From Turneriella sp942492915 (GTDB lineage: Bacteria > Spirochaetota > Leptospiria > Turneriellales > Turneriellaceae), in NCBI GenBank assembly GCA_942492915.1, contig OW818662.1, positions 1,116,001 to 1,180,000 of the forward strand: a DNA stretch of 64,000 bases. Reading direction: 5' to 3'. The translations under genes and the position numbers were made by a program. The notes beneath the pieces are model-generated. The model made no database searches. It was not told the origin of the DNA and saw only the letters and a list, made by a program, of their open reading frames with translations. Below, in pieces: positions 1 through 8,388 of the stretch. Each line of letters starts with the position of its first letter. The first letter of the stretch is position 1.

Positions 1-188
1 GCCTCCGATTGGATGTATTGCCGAAGCTCCATACCTGCCAACGAGCGGGGGAGTTGAAACGTATTCGGGACTGAATACTTTTCCCCTGTCACTTTGTCCT
101 TAATCACCATTCTTACCATTTGGTAGGCGTTTACCCTCTTCAGCCGCTTCGCCAGCCCGGCCCATGCTGATTGATTGATTCGTTTCAT
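1..188 (-). CDS. Hypothetical phage protein, 5' part only
   Basis: A leftward reading frame begins with ATG at 188 and is still open at base 1, giving 62 residues (begins MKRINQSAWAGL). A strong ribosome site (AAGGAGAAG) lies just before the start. The segment is basic and has no recognisable motif. It follows the gpF-like head gene directly, so it is probably a virion or assembly protein. The family cannot be named because the rest of the gene is outside the window. Confidence 0.7.
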   Translation of the reverse strand, partial: MKRINQSAWAGLAKRLKRVNAYQMVRMVIKDKVTGEKYSVPNTFQLPRSLAGMELRQYIQSE

Positions 189-198
189 AATCTTCTCC

Positions 199-1047
199 TT
201 AACCCGTAACCGGGCGAAATGTTCCTTTAGCTTTGCATCTGCAGTTGGCTTCTTTACCGGGGGTGATCGGCTCGCCTTTCTTGTTGGTTGGCGGCTTGTC
301 CCAGGAATACACTTTCTTATTGTGCTCCCAATGGTCGGGCCTGACTTCGCCCTTCCGCTGCTTTGGCGTCGGGGGAATGTTCACGCACAGCCACTCGAAA
401 TTCGGGAAGCCGGCCTTTTTCTGCCGCTCCTCAGAGATTGCTGCGTATGCCTTGGCTGCCTGGTCTCTCGCGACAAATTGCGCGTATGACTTGCCCTTGT
501 CTGCCTGCTCCATGACCTGCTCGATGATCTTGTTGAAGTCTGTGGCCCCGCGCACTGCCTTCTGTACCGTGACAGACAGCAGCTCGCTTTGCTTCTTGGT
601 GATGGTGGTGATCAGGTCGGTGTTGACCTTCACCGCTTCAGAGAGGGCCTGAGACGGTGCTTTGAGCGTTAGCTGTGGGATCTCAAACTTGGCCTTTTTG
701 AACTCGTAGGCGATGCCCTTCTTGACCTTCTCGTCAATGCGGACGAAAACCGACTCCATAGATTTGAAGATGTTTTTGAATACTTTGCTTTTGTCGATCT
801 TTGAGTTGATCTCGAAGATACGGCGCCGGAAGTTCTCGAAAGAAAAGCGGGGATATTCAGAGCCATCGGCCCCGGCGTTCTGCCGTGTATCCTTCACCCG
901 GAATTCTCCGACCAGCATCTCTCTCAGCAGTTTGATGTACTGCGTGTTGAGAGCGTCCATCAGCCGGCCGAACATCTCCGCATAGAGCGTTTCGAGATCG
1001 TCGTCGGTCGGCTTGTCGGGGTCTGCGTTTATCGTTACTCGAATCAT
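199..1047 (-). CDS. Phage head morphogenesis protein, Mu gpF / SPP1 gp7-like
   Basis: The 282-residue product is a minor head protein that acts with the portal in procapsid assembly. The C-terminal quarter carries the family signature: R-P-D-H-W, then a Y-x-W-D-x-P-P segment, a P-G-K-E turn and finally NCRC. The start at 1047 is chosen because its ATG overlaps the portal stop by four bases (ATGA); a longer frame to 1086 would run inside the portal gene. The middle is lysine-rich and helical. Order portal then gpF is the usual one in Mu- and SPP1-like head modules. The family call is from motif memory. Confidence 0.85.
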   Translation of the reverse strand: MIRVTINADPDKPTDDDLETLYAEMFGRLMDALNTQYIKLLREMLVGEFRVKDTRQNAGADGSEYPRFSFENFRRRIFEINSKIDKSKVFKNIFKSMESVFVRIDEKVKKGIAYEFKKAKFEIPQLTLKAPSQALSEAVKVNTDLITTITKKQSELLSVTVQKAVRGATDFNKIIEQVMEQADKGKSYAQFVARDQAAKAYAAISEERQKKAGFPNFEWLCVNIPPTPKQRKGEVRPDHWEHNKKVYSWDKPPTNKKGEPITPGKEANCRCKAKGTFRPVTG

Positions 1048-2495
1048 GCGACCTTGATGCCGATCTTTTCCGCCAGCGCGCGCCACTGCTCTGGCATCAC
1101 ACGCTTGCCGTTTTCTTCGGTGCCTTTGAACAGCCCGAGAGGGTCATTGCCCGGAAGGCTAGGGTCGAACTCCGGCACCATGGCGAAGTCGTCCTTTTCC
1201 GGCGAGCGGTCGCGCTTCACCTCATCGATAGTTTTGATGCCGTTCTGGATTTCCAGAATCGCGGTCTGCACTTCCATGTTGTCGATCTGCGCAGCTGCGA
1301 GCGGGTCTGGTACATCGAGCGGGTTCCATTCGATTTCGACGGTCACGTCGTCTGGATCGATGCCGTATTTCTGGCAGGCTTGGTATACCTCGCCGGATTG
1401 CTCCCACTTCACCAGGTCAGCAAGCCACTCGACAGCCGGCTGCAGCAGACCGATCTGAAAGTCGGCTTTGACGTGCGCATTCCAGACCTCGCCGTCGCGC
1501 TTTGAGCTTGCGAGCTCGCCTTGGGCTGAGCCCTTGATGATTGATTGCGGGATATGGGTGACGGCGGCTACGTAGTCCCACAGAAACTCGCAGGCTTCTT
1601 TGATGCCGGTGAACGAGGTCTCGACATAGTCCAGCTTGTAGTTGTCGGGGATCGATGCGATTGACTTCGAGGTGAAGTTCATCTTGATCTTTTGCACCAG
1701 CTTTCCAATGGCTGACTTCATGCCGCCGCCGCCAGCGTCTGACGCCATTTTCGCGGCCTCGGTTGCAGGGTATGAGAGCACCGCTGTCCGGTAGCGCATC
1801 AGCAGGTTGGAGATAGTCCACTGCGCCATATTGATGCCACGCAACCCGGTGAGGATACGCTGCAGCATGCTCACCCCGCGCTGCTGTACTGGGTCGAGGT
1901 TATCCACCCGATGGAACACGCGAGACTTGTGCACGTCTTGCCCGCCGACGGTGAGCTTCTGGAAGTCTTCGAAGTCTCTGGCGAGTGGGTCGTATGCCTG
2001 GATAATGAAGAAGAACAGGTCTTCGCGCACGACGTTCAGCTTCTCAATCTTCTCAATCTTGGTAAAGTCGAGCTTGTTCTTCAGGTGCCCGCGGTCGCGA
2101 TCCATCTGAGACTCTTGCAAAACTGGGTAGATCAGCGCCCCGCGAGAGTACAGGCCGAAGTTAATCACGAACTGCTCGAGGTGCTTTTTGTAGTCGAGTT
2201 CTTTAAGCCTCTCAAGCATGAGCTTGCCCAAGTCGACAGTGGCGTCGTAATTGGTTTTTAGGGTGAAGCCGTTCTTCAGCGAATCACGGGCAGGGGCCTG
2301 AATGACCCGAGCCACCATATCAAGACCGCGGTACTGCGTGCGCGCCAGACCGCCAAAGATCGCTTTATCCTGTACTGTGATCGACTCGAGAGGGTCGCCT
2401 TCATAGGTGCCTATCCCGAGCTGGTCAGAGACGATCTGGTTCAGACGCCTGATCGCTTCGTCTGGTGTGGTGAAGTTTGCTGCGCCGGCTTTCAT
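1044..2495 (-). CDS. Phage portal protein (DUF1073-type)
   Basis: The 483-residue protein matches the DUF1073 portal family, which forms the dodecameric ring through which DNA enters the capsid. Support: family length, the segment around residues 50-75 (RTQYRGLDMVARVIQAPARD), the mixed alpha/beta core, and position between terminase and the gpF-like gene. The ATG at 2495 has no clear ribosome site. The upstream terminase stop (2529-2531) is in the same frame, 11 codons before this ATG, so translation may depend on coupling to terminase. Some DUF1073 relatives carry an anti-CBASS Acb1 domain; I see no evidence for a fused one here. Confidence 0.85.
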   Translation of the reverse strand: MKAGAANFTTPDEAIRRLNQIVSDQLGIGTYEGDPLESITVQDKAIFGGLARTQYRGLDMVARVIQAPARDSLKNGFTLKTNYDATVDLGKLMLERLKELDYKKHLEQFVINFGLYSRGALIYPVLQESQMDRDRGHLKNKLDFTKIEKIEKLNVVREDLFFFIIQAYDPLARDFEDFQKLTVGGQDVHKSRVFHRVDNLDPVQQRGVSMLQRILTGLRGINMAQWTISNLLMRYRTAVLSYPATEAAKMASDAGGGGMKSAIGKLVQKIKMNFTSKSIASIPDNYKLDYVETSFTGIKEACEFLWDYVAAVTHIPQSIIKGSAQGELASSKRDGEVWNAHVKADFQIGLLQPAVEWLADLVKWEQSGEVYQACQKYGIDPDDVTVEIEWNPLDVPDPLAAAQIDNMEVQTAILEIQNGIKTIDEVKRDRSPEKDDFAMVPEFDPSLPGNDPLGLFKGTEENGKRVMPEQWRALAEKIGIKVA

Positions 2496-2528
2496 GCGGT
2501 GGCGCTCGATGTCTGAAAAGTCAGTGCG

Positions 2529-3860
2529 TCAATCAATTAACTCATGCACCGCAAGCAGCTGCTCGGCTGTGGCCCCAGTGTTGAACGACTCCACCAGACC
2601 TGCCAATGCATCAGGTGCGTCTTCGTGCTCTGCTCCCTCGGTGTACTCGGCCACCTGAGAGATAAACGTGACATGCGCTCCCTCGGTGAGCTGCTCGGGC
2701 TCTTGCTGGGTCAGCATCGACTCGTGGAAGTGAATCATGTCCCAAACCGGCTTTAAGGTCAGCATGATGCGCACGTGCTTGTTCTTCACGCTGTTCACTT
2801 CTTTGCCGGTCAGGCCCACGCCCTGCAACCCTTCGCCGACGAGTATCTGCGCCGCGTTGGCCTCATAGTACAGGTCGGCGCATTCGTTCTCTTCGAAGAT
2901 CACCCTGATCTGCTGGTACATCTTCGCGATGTTCTTCTGGAATAGCTGGCCGTATCTGATCAGGAATTTCCCGTCAATATGCGCCCCGACGACAATCGCC
3001 ACGTAGTCCTTGCCCATAAAGGCCGGGTCGATGTACATGCGCCACCAAGTGTCTGGCGGCAGGTCTTTGAACCATTGGAATTCGCCGAACTCCGGGTCGA
3101 TGTCTTTGACGTGTCTCAGCTCATAGTTAGCGGCCCATAGTGAATTCGGGATGCGCTTTTTTTTGTCCGCAATCCACGCGTCGTCTATGCCGATGATCTT
3201 AACCGATCCGATGGGGTAGCGGTGCGGGGCAGGGAGCACAGAGAAAGCGTCTTGTGGGTGCCAGGCGGTGCCGGTGTACATTCTCGACCCGAGAGGCTCG
3301 ATGATGTTACCGAGCTCATAAACGTAGTTCTTGGTTTTCTCCCGCTCGGCCATAGAATAGCGATCTTCGTCGGTCACAATGTCATCGGGCCAGATGTAGT
3401 CGAAGTGGGTGCCGGTCATACTGGTGCCAATCCCCGCGGCCTGCATCGATGGCTCGGCGGTGATGGTGTTCTTGCAGGCCAGTGTCATCATGGCGTTCGA
3501 CCAGACGTCGGTCTTGAGCGATTTCAGCCCGTGCCGAGAATAGAACCACGCCCTGACCAGTGGGGTCTCGAAAATCTTCTCCATGGCCTGCACCAGCTTC
3601 TCGGCGTTCTTGATGGTCTTTCGAACTATGAGCACCCGGATGTTGGGATAGAGCATGTAAAGCAGTGTCATCGCCACCAGCCCAGCCGTGGTCTTGTACG
3701 CGTTCCGGTGCGCCTGAAGTACCGTCTCGCCGCCTTGGGGTACACGCAAAAACAGGCTTATCCAATCGTCATGAACCTTGGAGAGCTTTGTGAACCCGAG
3801 CAGATGCCCGAGCTTGTGGGGCTCTTCTATCCACTCATTCAGTGCGCTTTGCCAGCCCAT
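2529..3860 (-). CDS. terL: Terminase large subunit
   Basis: The 443-residue packaging motor hydrolyses ATP to pump DNA and cuts the concatemer. An atypical Walker A lies at about residues 51-60 (HRNAYKTTAG). Walker B is YIWPDDI at 155-161 with the acidic pair D159-D160, and a coupling motif YTGTAW lies near 195-200. The RNase H-like nuclease half shows D278 in YIDPAFMGKD, then YYEAN and a final HEDAPDALAG acidic site. The length is typical. The start at 3860 overlaps the small-subunit gene by 26 bases, a common arrangement. Confidence 0.95.
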   Translation of the reverse strand: MGWQSALNEWIEEPHKLGHLLGFTKLSKVHDDWISLFLRVPQGGETVLQAHRNAYKTTAGLVAMTLLYMLYPNIRVLIVRKTIKNAEKLVQAMEKIFETPLVRAWFYSRHGLKSLKTDVWSNAMMTLACKNTITAEPSMQAAGIGTSMTGTHFDYIWPDDIVTDEDRYSMAEREKTKNYVYELGNIIEPLGSRMYTGTAWHPQDAFSVLPAPHRYPIGSVKIIGIDDAWIADKKKRIPNSLWAANYELRHVKDIDPEFGEFQWFKDLPPDTWWRMYIDPAFMGKDYVAIVVGAHIDGKFLIRYGQLFQKNIAKMYQQIRVIFEENECADLYYEANAAQILVGEGLQGVGLTGKEVNSVKNKHVRIMLTLKPVWDMIHFHESMLTQQEPEQLTEGAHVTFISQVAEYTEGAEHEDAPDALAGLVESFNTGATAEQLLAVHELID

Positions 3861-4290
3861 GCTTTTCGATGATTGCTTTTTGCTCGTCGCTCATGTTGAT
3901 TGTAAGGTCTACCTGTACGGGCTTCTCGACCTGCATGCCGCTGATCTTTGCCAGCAGTTCAAGCGCCTTGAGCTTGCTGGTGTTGATCTTGGTGGATGTC
4001 CCGCCCTTGGGGCCTGAGTCTTCATATACCTGCGGCCCGTTGGCGACTTCGAGAAGTTCTGTCTTCACAAAGCGGGGGATGTCGATCGCTTCGGCTTCTT
4101 CGACCGCTTTGAGCTTTTCGGTGATATAGTCTTTTATCACCTTCTTGGACAGAAAGCGGCGCCCTGCCTGTGCGGTGTATTCGCCATGATACCCGGCCGC
4201 TCGTGCTGCCTCTGATGCGTTGCCCGTGCGCAGGTATGCGGCGGCAAAGTCTGCCTGCCGTTTGGTCATACCGTGGCGCTTGGGCTTCAT
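3835..4290 (-). CDS. terS: Terminase small subunit
   Basis: The 151-residue DNA-recognition subunit recruits the large subunit to the packaging site. The N-terminus has the family helix-turn-helix signature: a lysine/arginine-rich start, TKRQADFAAAYLRTGNASEA, then an ARAAGY segment and a conserved repeat ending KKVIKDYI. The C-terminus is a helical oligomerisation region. It sits directly upstream of terL and overlaps it. Length and motif order match terminase_2 family members. Confidence 0.92.
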   Translation of the reverse strand: MKPKRHGMTKRQADFAAAYLRTGNASEAARAAGYHGEYTAQAGRRFLSKKVIKDYITEKLKAVEEAEAIDIPRFVKTELLEVANGPQVYEDSGPKGGTSTKINTSKLKALELLAKISGMQVEKPVQVDLTINMSDEQKAIIEKHGLAKRTE

Positions 4291-4310
4291 GGTTACGACT
4301 CGACTTTCCG

Positions 4311-4526
4311 CTAAAAGTGCTTATAGATGTCTTCTGGCTTCTGGCCTATCACCAGTCTTGAATGGTTGTCATAAAAAAGAAAGCTGGTCGCAGTAGCCAG
4401 AATATCGCTGCGCGGCGAGTTCCCCGGATGGATGTCCGGGGATTCGAATTCGATTTCTCTGCGCTCGGTCTGGTTTAAGTTGCCATTGCCAGGGACTACA
4501 AAGTCTCGAGATAGCTTTACCTTCAT
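4311..4526 (-). CDS. Hypothetical phage protein
   Basis: A 71-residue protein of unknown function. It begins MKVKLSRDF and is mixed beta-like, without cysteines or membrane segments. Its ATG overlaps the stop of the upstream gene by four bases, which supports it as real. It sits between the modification cassette and terS, where some phages keep small packaging accessory genes, but no motif supports a function. Confidence 0.65.
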   Translation of the reverse strand: MKVKLSRDFVVPGNGNLNQTERREIEFESPDIHPGNSPRSDILATATSFLFYDNHSRLVIGQKPEDIYKHF

Positions 4527-4864
4527 ACGCCCTTAAACCTCTCCCACTGACCCCCGATCGGTCGTGAGTAGCCGAGACGCAACCAGAGCAGGTGCCATCC
4601 TATGCCTTCGAACTGCTGACGGCGCTCGAACTCTACCCCGAATAGCGCACGGCTGCGGCCTCTCGCGTCTTTGATGCAGGCGAGGGCGAGCAGAAAGTGC
4701 ACCATGCCGAGAGTGTTCCCGGTAAGGCCTGCTGTCGCGAGGAATAGCTGGCGGCCGAATACGCCGACCTTTTGAGGGGTTGGCAGCACTGTTGGCTTCT
4801 GTGGTGGTTTCTTGCGGCGCGATGTCTTGCGCTCGAATTCGAGTTTTTTGCCTTCTGGTTCCAT
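4523..4864 (-). CDS. Hypothetical phage protein with basic N-terminus
   Basis: The 113-residue product starts with a highly basic stretch (KTSRRKKPPQK), followed by a hydrophobic middle (residues about 40-65) and a tryptophan-rich C-terminus. The ATG at 4864 directly abuts the TAA of the preceding methyltransferase fusion, so the two are probably translated together. No family is recognised. A role in the neighbouring modification cassette is possible but is only inferred from position. Confidence 0.65.
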   Translation of the reverse strand: MEPEGKKLEFERKTSRRKKPPQKPTVLPTPQKVGVFGRQLFLATAGLTGNTLGMVHFLLALACIKDARGRSRALFGVEFERRQQFEGIGWHLLWLRLGYSRPIGGQWERFKGV

Positions 4865-6271
4865 TTATACTCCTGTCCGCTTCAGGTTGAATATATATTC
4901 ACCTGAGCGGTTCATTGTTTCTTTTTCGATGGTAAAGCCGTGATCTTTTGCGAGCCGTGTTATTCGCTCGCGTGTGACAAAGGTGTGCGGGAAGTCGTGG
5001 CGCAGGTCTTCCCAGTCGTTGCCCTCTACGATCGGCGCCTCGATGGTCAGCGTCTCGGTGGCGTTTGCTGCCAGCGTCGCGAAAACTCCGTCCCATTCTG
5101 AGAGCCTGAAGTGTTTCAGGAATCCAAAGGCGCAGACGTTAGGCGATGTGAAGACGTCGCTTTTTTGGATGTCCCTGACCGACCCTTGAAAAAAGACCTT
5201 GCCGGGGTTCTTTCGGCGGGCGAGCTCAAGCAGTTCTTCGGACTGGTCGAACCCGGTGTATGGGTTTTCTATCCGGGCTGCGAGTTGACCCGAGCCGCAG
5301 CCGATCTCGAGGATATGGCCCTTTAGATGTTTGATCGCGTTGTGCTGGTCTTCGTGCACCCATGGGTTGAGGTGCCAGTCTCTCTCTGTGGTCTCGATAT
5401 TCTCGCCCACCCAGAAGGTGTAATCTTTCTTCGGTGCTCTCCATTCGTGCTGCCGAAGCTCGAGTGAATCAACCCACGACTTGAACCGGGGGGCTTCGTC
5501 AAAGAACACTGGCTCATAGTTGGCCTCTACTGGGTGAAAGGTTTTCGAGAGCGCCTCGATCTTTCTGAAGTACAGCATTAGGGTTGGGATGCTCTCCACC
5601 GTAGAGATGCACGAAAGCCCCGACTGGTAAGAGATGAACCCGTCGCACATTCTCAGGGCGGAGACCACCACGTCTGCCGGCTCGTCGGTCATTATGCGAT
5701 CGAACAGGTGGGCCATGTCGCAGGCTTTGAGGATGTCGGAATCATAGTGCGCACCGACCCATACAAGGTGCACGCCGGAGCCTTTTATCTCTCGGACTCG
5801 ATCGACCCAGTCGCTGGGCTTCCATGGGCCGGTTGAGAGTGATTCGTTGTTCTGAACCCCGCTGGTGTAGATCAGCACGTTCTTTTTTGAGAAGTCAAGG
5901 TGTTGTGAAGCCTTGCGGATTGAGTCAAGACCGATCTGCCAATTCAGGACAAATTCCGTCTCAAAGGCTGGCATGTAATGCTCGAGGCGCTGCCCGGATT
6001 CCAGCCAAGTATTGGCTTCGCAGTACATGACCGGCTGGAGGCCTTCGTATGTCTCGGCGTGATTCACCAGATCAGGGTATGGCATCCCGTCAGGTTGTAC
6101 TGATTCGACGCAGTCGATGAACTCGAGAAACTTACCTCTCGCGAATTTGGCGCCTTGGCCGGGTGGGGTGTGGATTCGAAACTTCTCACCGGCCGCGTTT
6201 GCCGCCCTGCCGAGTTTTTGCAGAACCCAGTAGATGTCGCCTATTCCTGAAGGTGTGTAGAGATCGATCAC
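4865..6271 (-). CDS. Glycosyltransferase-like / SAM methyltransferase fusion
   Basis: The 468-residue protein appears to join two enzymes. Residues 1 to about 275 resemble the GT-B fold of heptosyltransferase-type (GT9) proteins: a GIGDIYWVLQKLG start, a VHLVWVGAHYD strand in the middle, and an ISYQSGLSCIS donor-site-like segment. Residues from about 305 form a class I methyltransferase with motif I ILEIGCGSGQL, a GFDQS acidic loop and the usual later strands. The start overlaps the next gene upstream by four bases. Together with the following genes it suggests sugar transfer and methylation on a glycan, virion or DNA substrate. The methyltransferase half is firm; the GT-B half is a fold-level guess. 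Confidence 0.75.
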   Translation of the reverse strand: MIDLYTPSGIGDIYWVLQKLGRAANAAGEKFRIHTPPGQGAKFARGKFLEFIDCVESVQPDGMPYPDLVNHAETYEGLQPVMYCEANTWLESGQRLEHYMPAFETEFVLNWQIGLDSIRKASQHLDFSKKNVLIYTSGVQNNESLSTGPWKPSDWVDRVREIKGSGVHLVWVGAHYDSDILKACDMAHLFDRIMTDEPADVVVSALRMCDGFISYQSGLSCISTVESIPTLMLYFRKIEALSKTFHPVEANYEPVFFDEAPRFKSWVDSLELRQHEWRAPKKDYTFWVGENIETTERDWHLNPWVHEDQHNAIKHLKGHILEIGCGSGQLAARIENPYTGFDQSEELLELARRKNPGKVFFQGSVRDIQKSDVFTSPNVCAFGFLKHFRLSEWDGVFATLAANATETLTIEAPIVEGNDWEDLRHDFPHTFVTRERITRLAKDHGFTIEKETMNRSGEYIFNLKRTGV

Positions 6272-6924
6272 AGGGAGCCTCGCTTTATGGTGAAGGTGAG
6301 AGTGTTCGCAAAATGACCCGACGGCGTGCGGATGACATCCTCAATGTCTGAGACATCTATCACGACATAGCCGTTGTTCAGGAAAAACGCAAAGGCCGAC
6401 GCCTTGGTGAAATAATGTAAGTGCTCGTTTGGCTTGTAGTGCTTCCAGAGCTGCAGGCCTTTCTCATCGATCAGCGGCGGCAGGTTCGGGATAGTGATCA
6501 CAAACAGACGGGACTGAATCTCATTGATAAATCTGAGATCCTTGATGTGCTCCCATGAGTCAAAGAACGTGACGACATCCCACTGGCCGGAAATGTCTTT
6601 TACCGCGCGCACGCCCTCGGTCGGTTCGGAGTGGGTGTCAAAGCCATAGGCGTCGTATCCCGCCCGCCGTGCCTGTCTGATGAATTCCCCGTTGCCGTAG
6701 CCGATATCGAGGACTTTCGACCCGCGGGAAAATTTCCACAGGTGGGATAGTCTCACCCACGACATCTCGACAGCGGGCCGAGTGTCATACGCAGACGCAT
6801 ATTCTCCACCATATCCGAAAGGCTTGATCTTCTTCTGCCATGCATGCCCGCAATTCTTGCAGCGGTACACATTCGCCTTTCTCCATGTGACGACATTCTC
6901 CGAATAGCAGCAGGGGCAGTTCAT
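6268..6924 (-). CDS. SAM-dependent methyltransferase with N-terminal zinc ribbon
   Basis: The 218-residue protein starts with a zinc ribbon (C3, C5/C6, then CKNC at about 22-25) followed by a methyltransferase domain: motif I VLDIGYGNGEF near 70-80, GFDTH acidic loop, FFDSWEH and the NEHLHYFT segment typical of the Methyltransf_23 group. That group often methylates sugars during polysaccharide or antibiotic synthesis. ATGA overlaps tie it to both neighbours. The substrate is unknown; its cassette suggests a sugar. Confidence 0.85.
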   Translation of the reverse strand: MNCPCCYSENVVTWRKANVYRCKNCGHAWQKKIKPFGYGGEYASAYDTRPAVEMSWVRLSHLWKFSRGSKVLDIGYGNGEFIRQARRAGYDAYGFDTHSEPTEGVRAVKDISGQWDVVTFFDSWEHIKDLRFINEIQSRLFVITIPNLPPLIDEKGLQLWKHYKPNEHLHYFTKASAFAFFLNNGYVVIDVSDIEDVIRTPSGHFANTLTFTIKRGSL

Positions 6925-7595
6925 GGGATTTCATTCTCCACGCCGTCGACTCTCACCTTAGCGACGCTCATGTTCAGCAGCCGCGGGTCTGTGAGTGATT
7001 CGGGCTCGAAAATCTTAAGTGGCTTGCCCATAGCCTGCGCGATTGGCACGAGATGGCCGATCTGCGTGGCGATCGCCGCCGCGCCTGAGCATAACCCGAG
7101 AAGGTCAGAAACGCTGATCTGGTCAACCAGGTGCCGGTCGATGTTTTGAAGTCGGCCTTTGAAAACCTCGTCTTTGCCGACAGAGACAAAATAGTATTGG
7201 TCTTTGTGTGCATCGACCCAGTTTTGAATCTCTTCGACGTTGGGGGCAAGTGACATATCCCCTGTGCGTTTATTCATGTGGCAAGTGGACGGCTCCTTGA
7301 TGATGCAGACCGGCTTTTCAACGTCGAGAAACATCGGTGGCCATTCAAACTTAAATTCAGGGTAAACCCCGACGATGTCGCATACATCTCTGTACTGGTT
7401 CGATCCCGGCTCTCTTGTGTATCTCAGGACAATATCATTCGGGTGCGGCTCGCGTGTTGTGGTCACGCCTTCCAGATAACGGAAGACTTCAGGGTATTGC
7501 GTGCAGATCGTGACGCTTTCAGATTTGGCGAAATGCTTCACAATCGGGTAAGCGTAAATCGCATCGCCGAGACCTTTCAGAGCGCGCAGTCTCAT
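6921..7595 (-). CDS. Heptosyltransferase-like (GT-B fold) protein
   Basis: The 224-residue protein begins MRLRALKGLGDAIYAYPIVK, close to the N-terminal donor fold of heptosyltransferases (GLGD then a helix), and ends with a segment LCSGAAAIATQIGHLVPIAQ that matches their donor-binding C-terminal half. It is shorter than typical GT9 enzymes (about 350), so it may be a reduced form. The start at 7595 is set by an ATGA overlap with the upstream gene; the frame is open to 7652 but those residues lie inside the neighbour. Function as a glycosyltransferase is inferred. Confidence 0.65.
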   Translation of the reverse strand: MRLRALKGLGDAIYAYPIVKHFAKSESVTICTQYPEVFRYLEGVTTTREPHPNDIVLRYTREPGSNQYRDVCDIVGVYPEFKFEWPPMFLDVEKPVCIIKEPSTCHMNKRTGDMSLAPNVEEIQNWVDAHKDQYYFVSVGKDEVFKGRLQNIDRHLVDQISVSDLLGLCSGAAAIATQIGHLVPIAQAMGKPLKIFEPESLTDPRLLNMSVAKVRVDGVENEIP

Positions 7596-7879
7596 GCACC
7601 CCTCAGAATTTTCTTGATTTGCCGTACTGGCGAGTTGTGCGTTACATTGCACAAATCGATGCCCTTCTTGCTGCAGATCAGCTCAAGCGGCTCAAAGTCT
7701 GAAGTGTTGACGATGACGTTCGGGCGGTGCTTCTTGATGATTGAATTCACCGATCGTGCGGATGTCACATCGACCTGAAATTTGTTTGCTTCGTGAAACG
7801 TATGCTCAGGCATAGCTTCTGCAAGTTTGCGCAATTCCGCACCGGAGCGCCCTGCCGGGAATAAAATGAGCACGACCAT
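7592..7879 (-). CDS. Short NAD-binding (RmlD-like N-terminus) protein
   Basis: The 95-residue product resembles only the first third of dTDP-4-dehydrorhamnose reductase: a strand and turn (LILFPAGRSGAEL) where the dinucleotide loop would be, then DVTSARSVNSIIKKHRPNVI, equivalent to the conserved DITDPE...RPDVVIN block. The catalytic YxxxK part is absent. It therefore cannot be a full reductase, and may be a relic or a small nucleotide-sugar-binding protein. It overlaps both neighbours (1 and 4 bases), so it is translated as a unit rather than being a broken gene with debris. Confidence 0.6.
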   Translation of the reverse strand: MVVLILFPAGRSGAELRKLAEAMPEHTFHEANKFQVDVTSARSVNSIIKKHRPNVIVNTSDFEPLELICSKKGIDLCNVTHNSPVRQIKKILRGA

Positions 7880-8334
7880 TAGATTGCGTATGTTGACTGG
7901 AAAAACGCCGCTTCTGTGCGCGTGACATCCTCAAGCGTGTGATAGGTCGCCTTACCCTTTGGGGCGTCCGATTGAAACACCAGCCCAATGGGGTATGGCG
8001 TCGGGGAATCTGGCGGATAGATGGCCGATTTTGCGAGGCTGAAGATGTGCTCTTTGAATGGCTCGAAACCTTCGGGCCGGCCTTCTGCCTCCCATTTCGT
8101 AACCTGCGTTTCTACACAATCGCGGGCGTAAAAACCGGTGGCGTCCAGAACCAGAACCAACTCAGCCCCGGCGAGCTTTGAAGAATTGACACTGCGCGGG
8201 ATTTGGTCTTTCCCGACCGCGACCCGAATGCTGCGCACCGGGTGAGATTGGTACATGATCTGTTTCTCGATCTGGCGTTGGTACTTCTGGCGACCTTCGA
8301 GAGGGTAGAGGACAACGATGCCGACTTTGCTCAT
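7879..8334 (-). CDS. Small GT-A-like protein of the modification cassette
   Basis: A 151-residue protein starting MSKVGIVVLYPLEGR at 8334; a longer frame to 8367 exists, but this ATG has an AAGG-type site in front. The pattern of a strand, a YQRQIEKQIMYQS helix, a SIRVAVG strand and SKLAGAELVLVLDATGF resembles the nucleotide-binding half of family 2 glycosyltransferases, where LVLVLDA would precede the DxD site. No clear DxD is present, so catalytic activity is doubtful. It is first in the five-gene sugar/methylation cassette. Confidence 0.5.
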   Translation of the reverse strand: MSKVGIVVLYPLEGRQKYQRQIEKQIMYQSHPVRSIRVAVGKDQIPRSVNSSKLAGAELVLVLDATGFYARDCVETQVTKWEAEGRPEGFEPFKEHIFSLAKSAIYPPDSPTPYPIGLVFQSDAPKGKATYHTLEDVTRTEAAFFQSTYAI

Positions 8335-8388
8335 GGCCTTATGCGTCACAAGGCCAATGTTTGGCAAGCGGAAAAAGATTATGTCACA

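Noticed and set aside
1044..2495. Anti-CBASS (Acb1) domain in the portal protein
   Set aside because: Although the DUF1073 family includes such fusions, the length and end of this protein show only the portal part.
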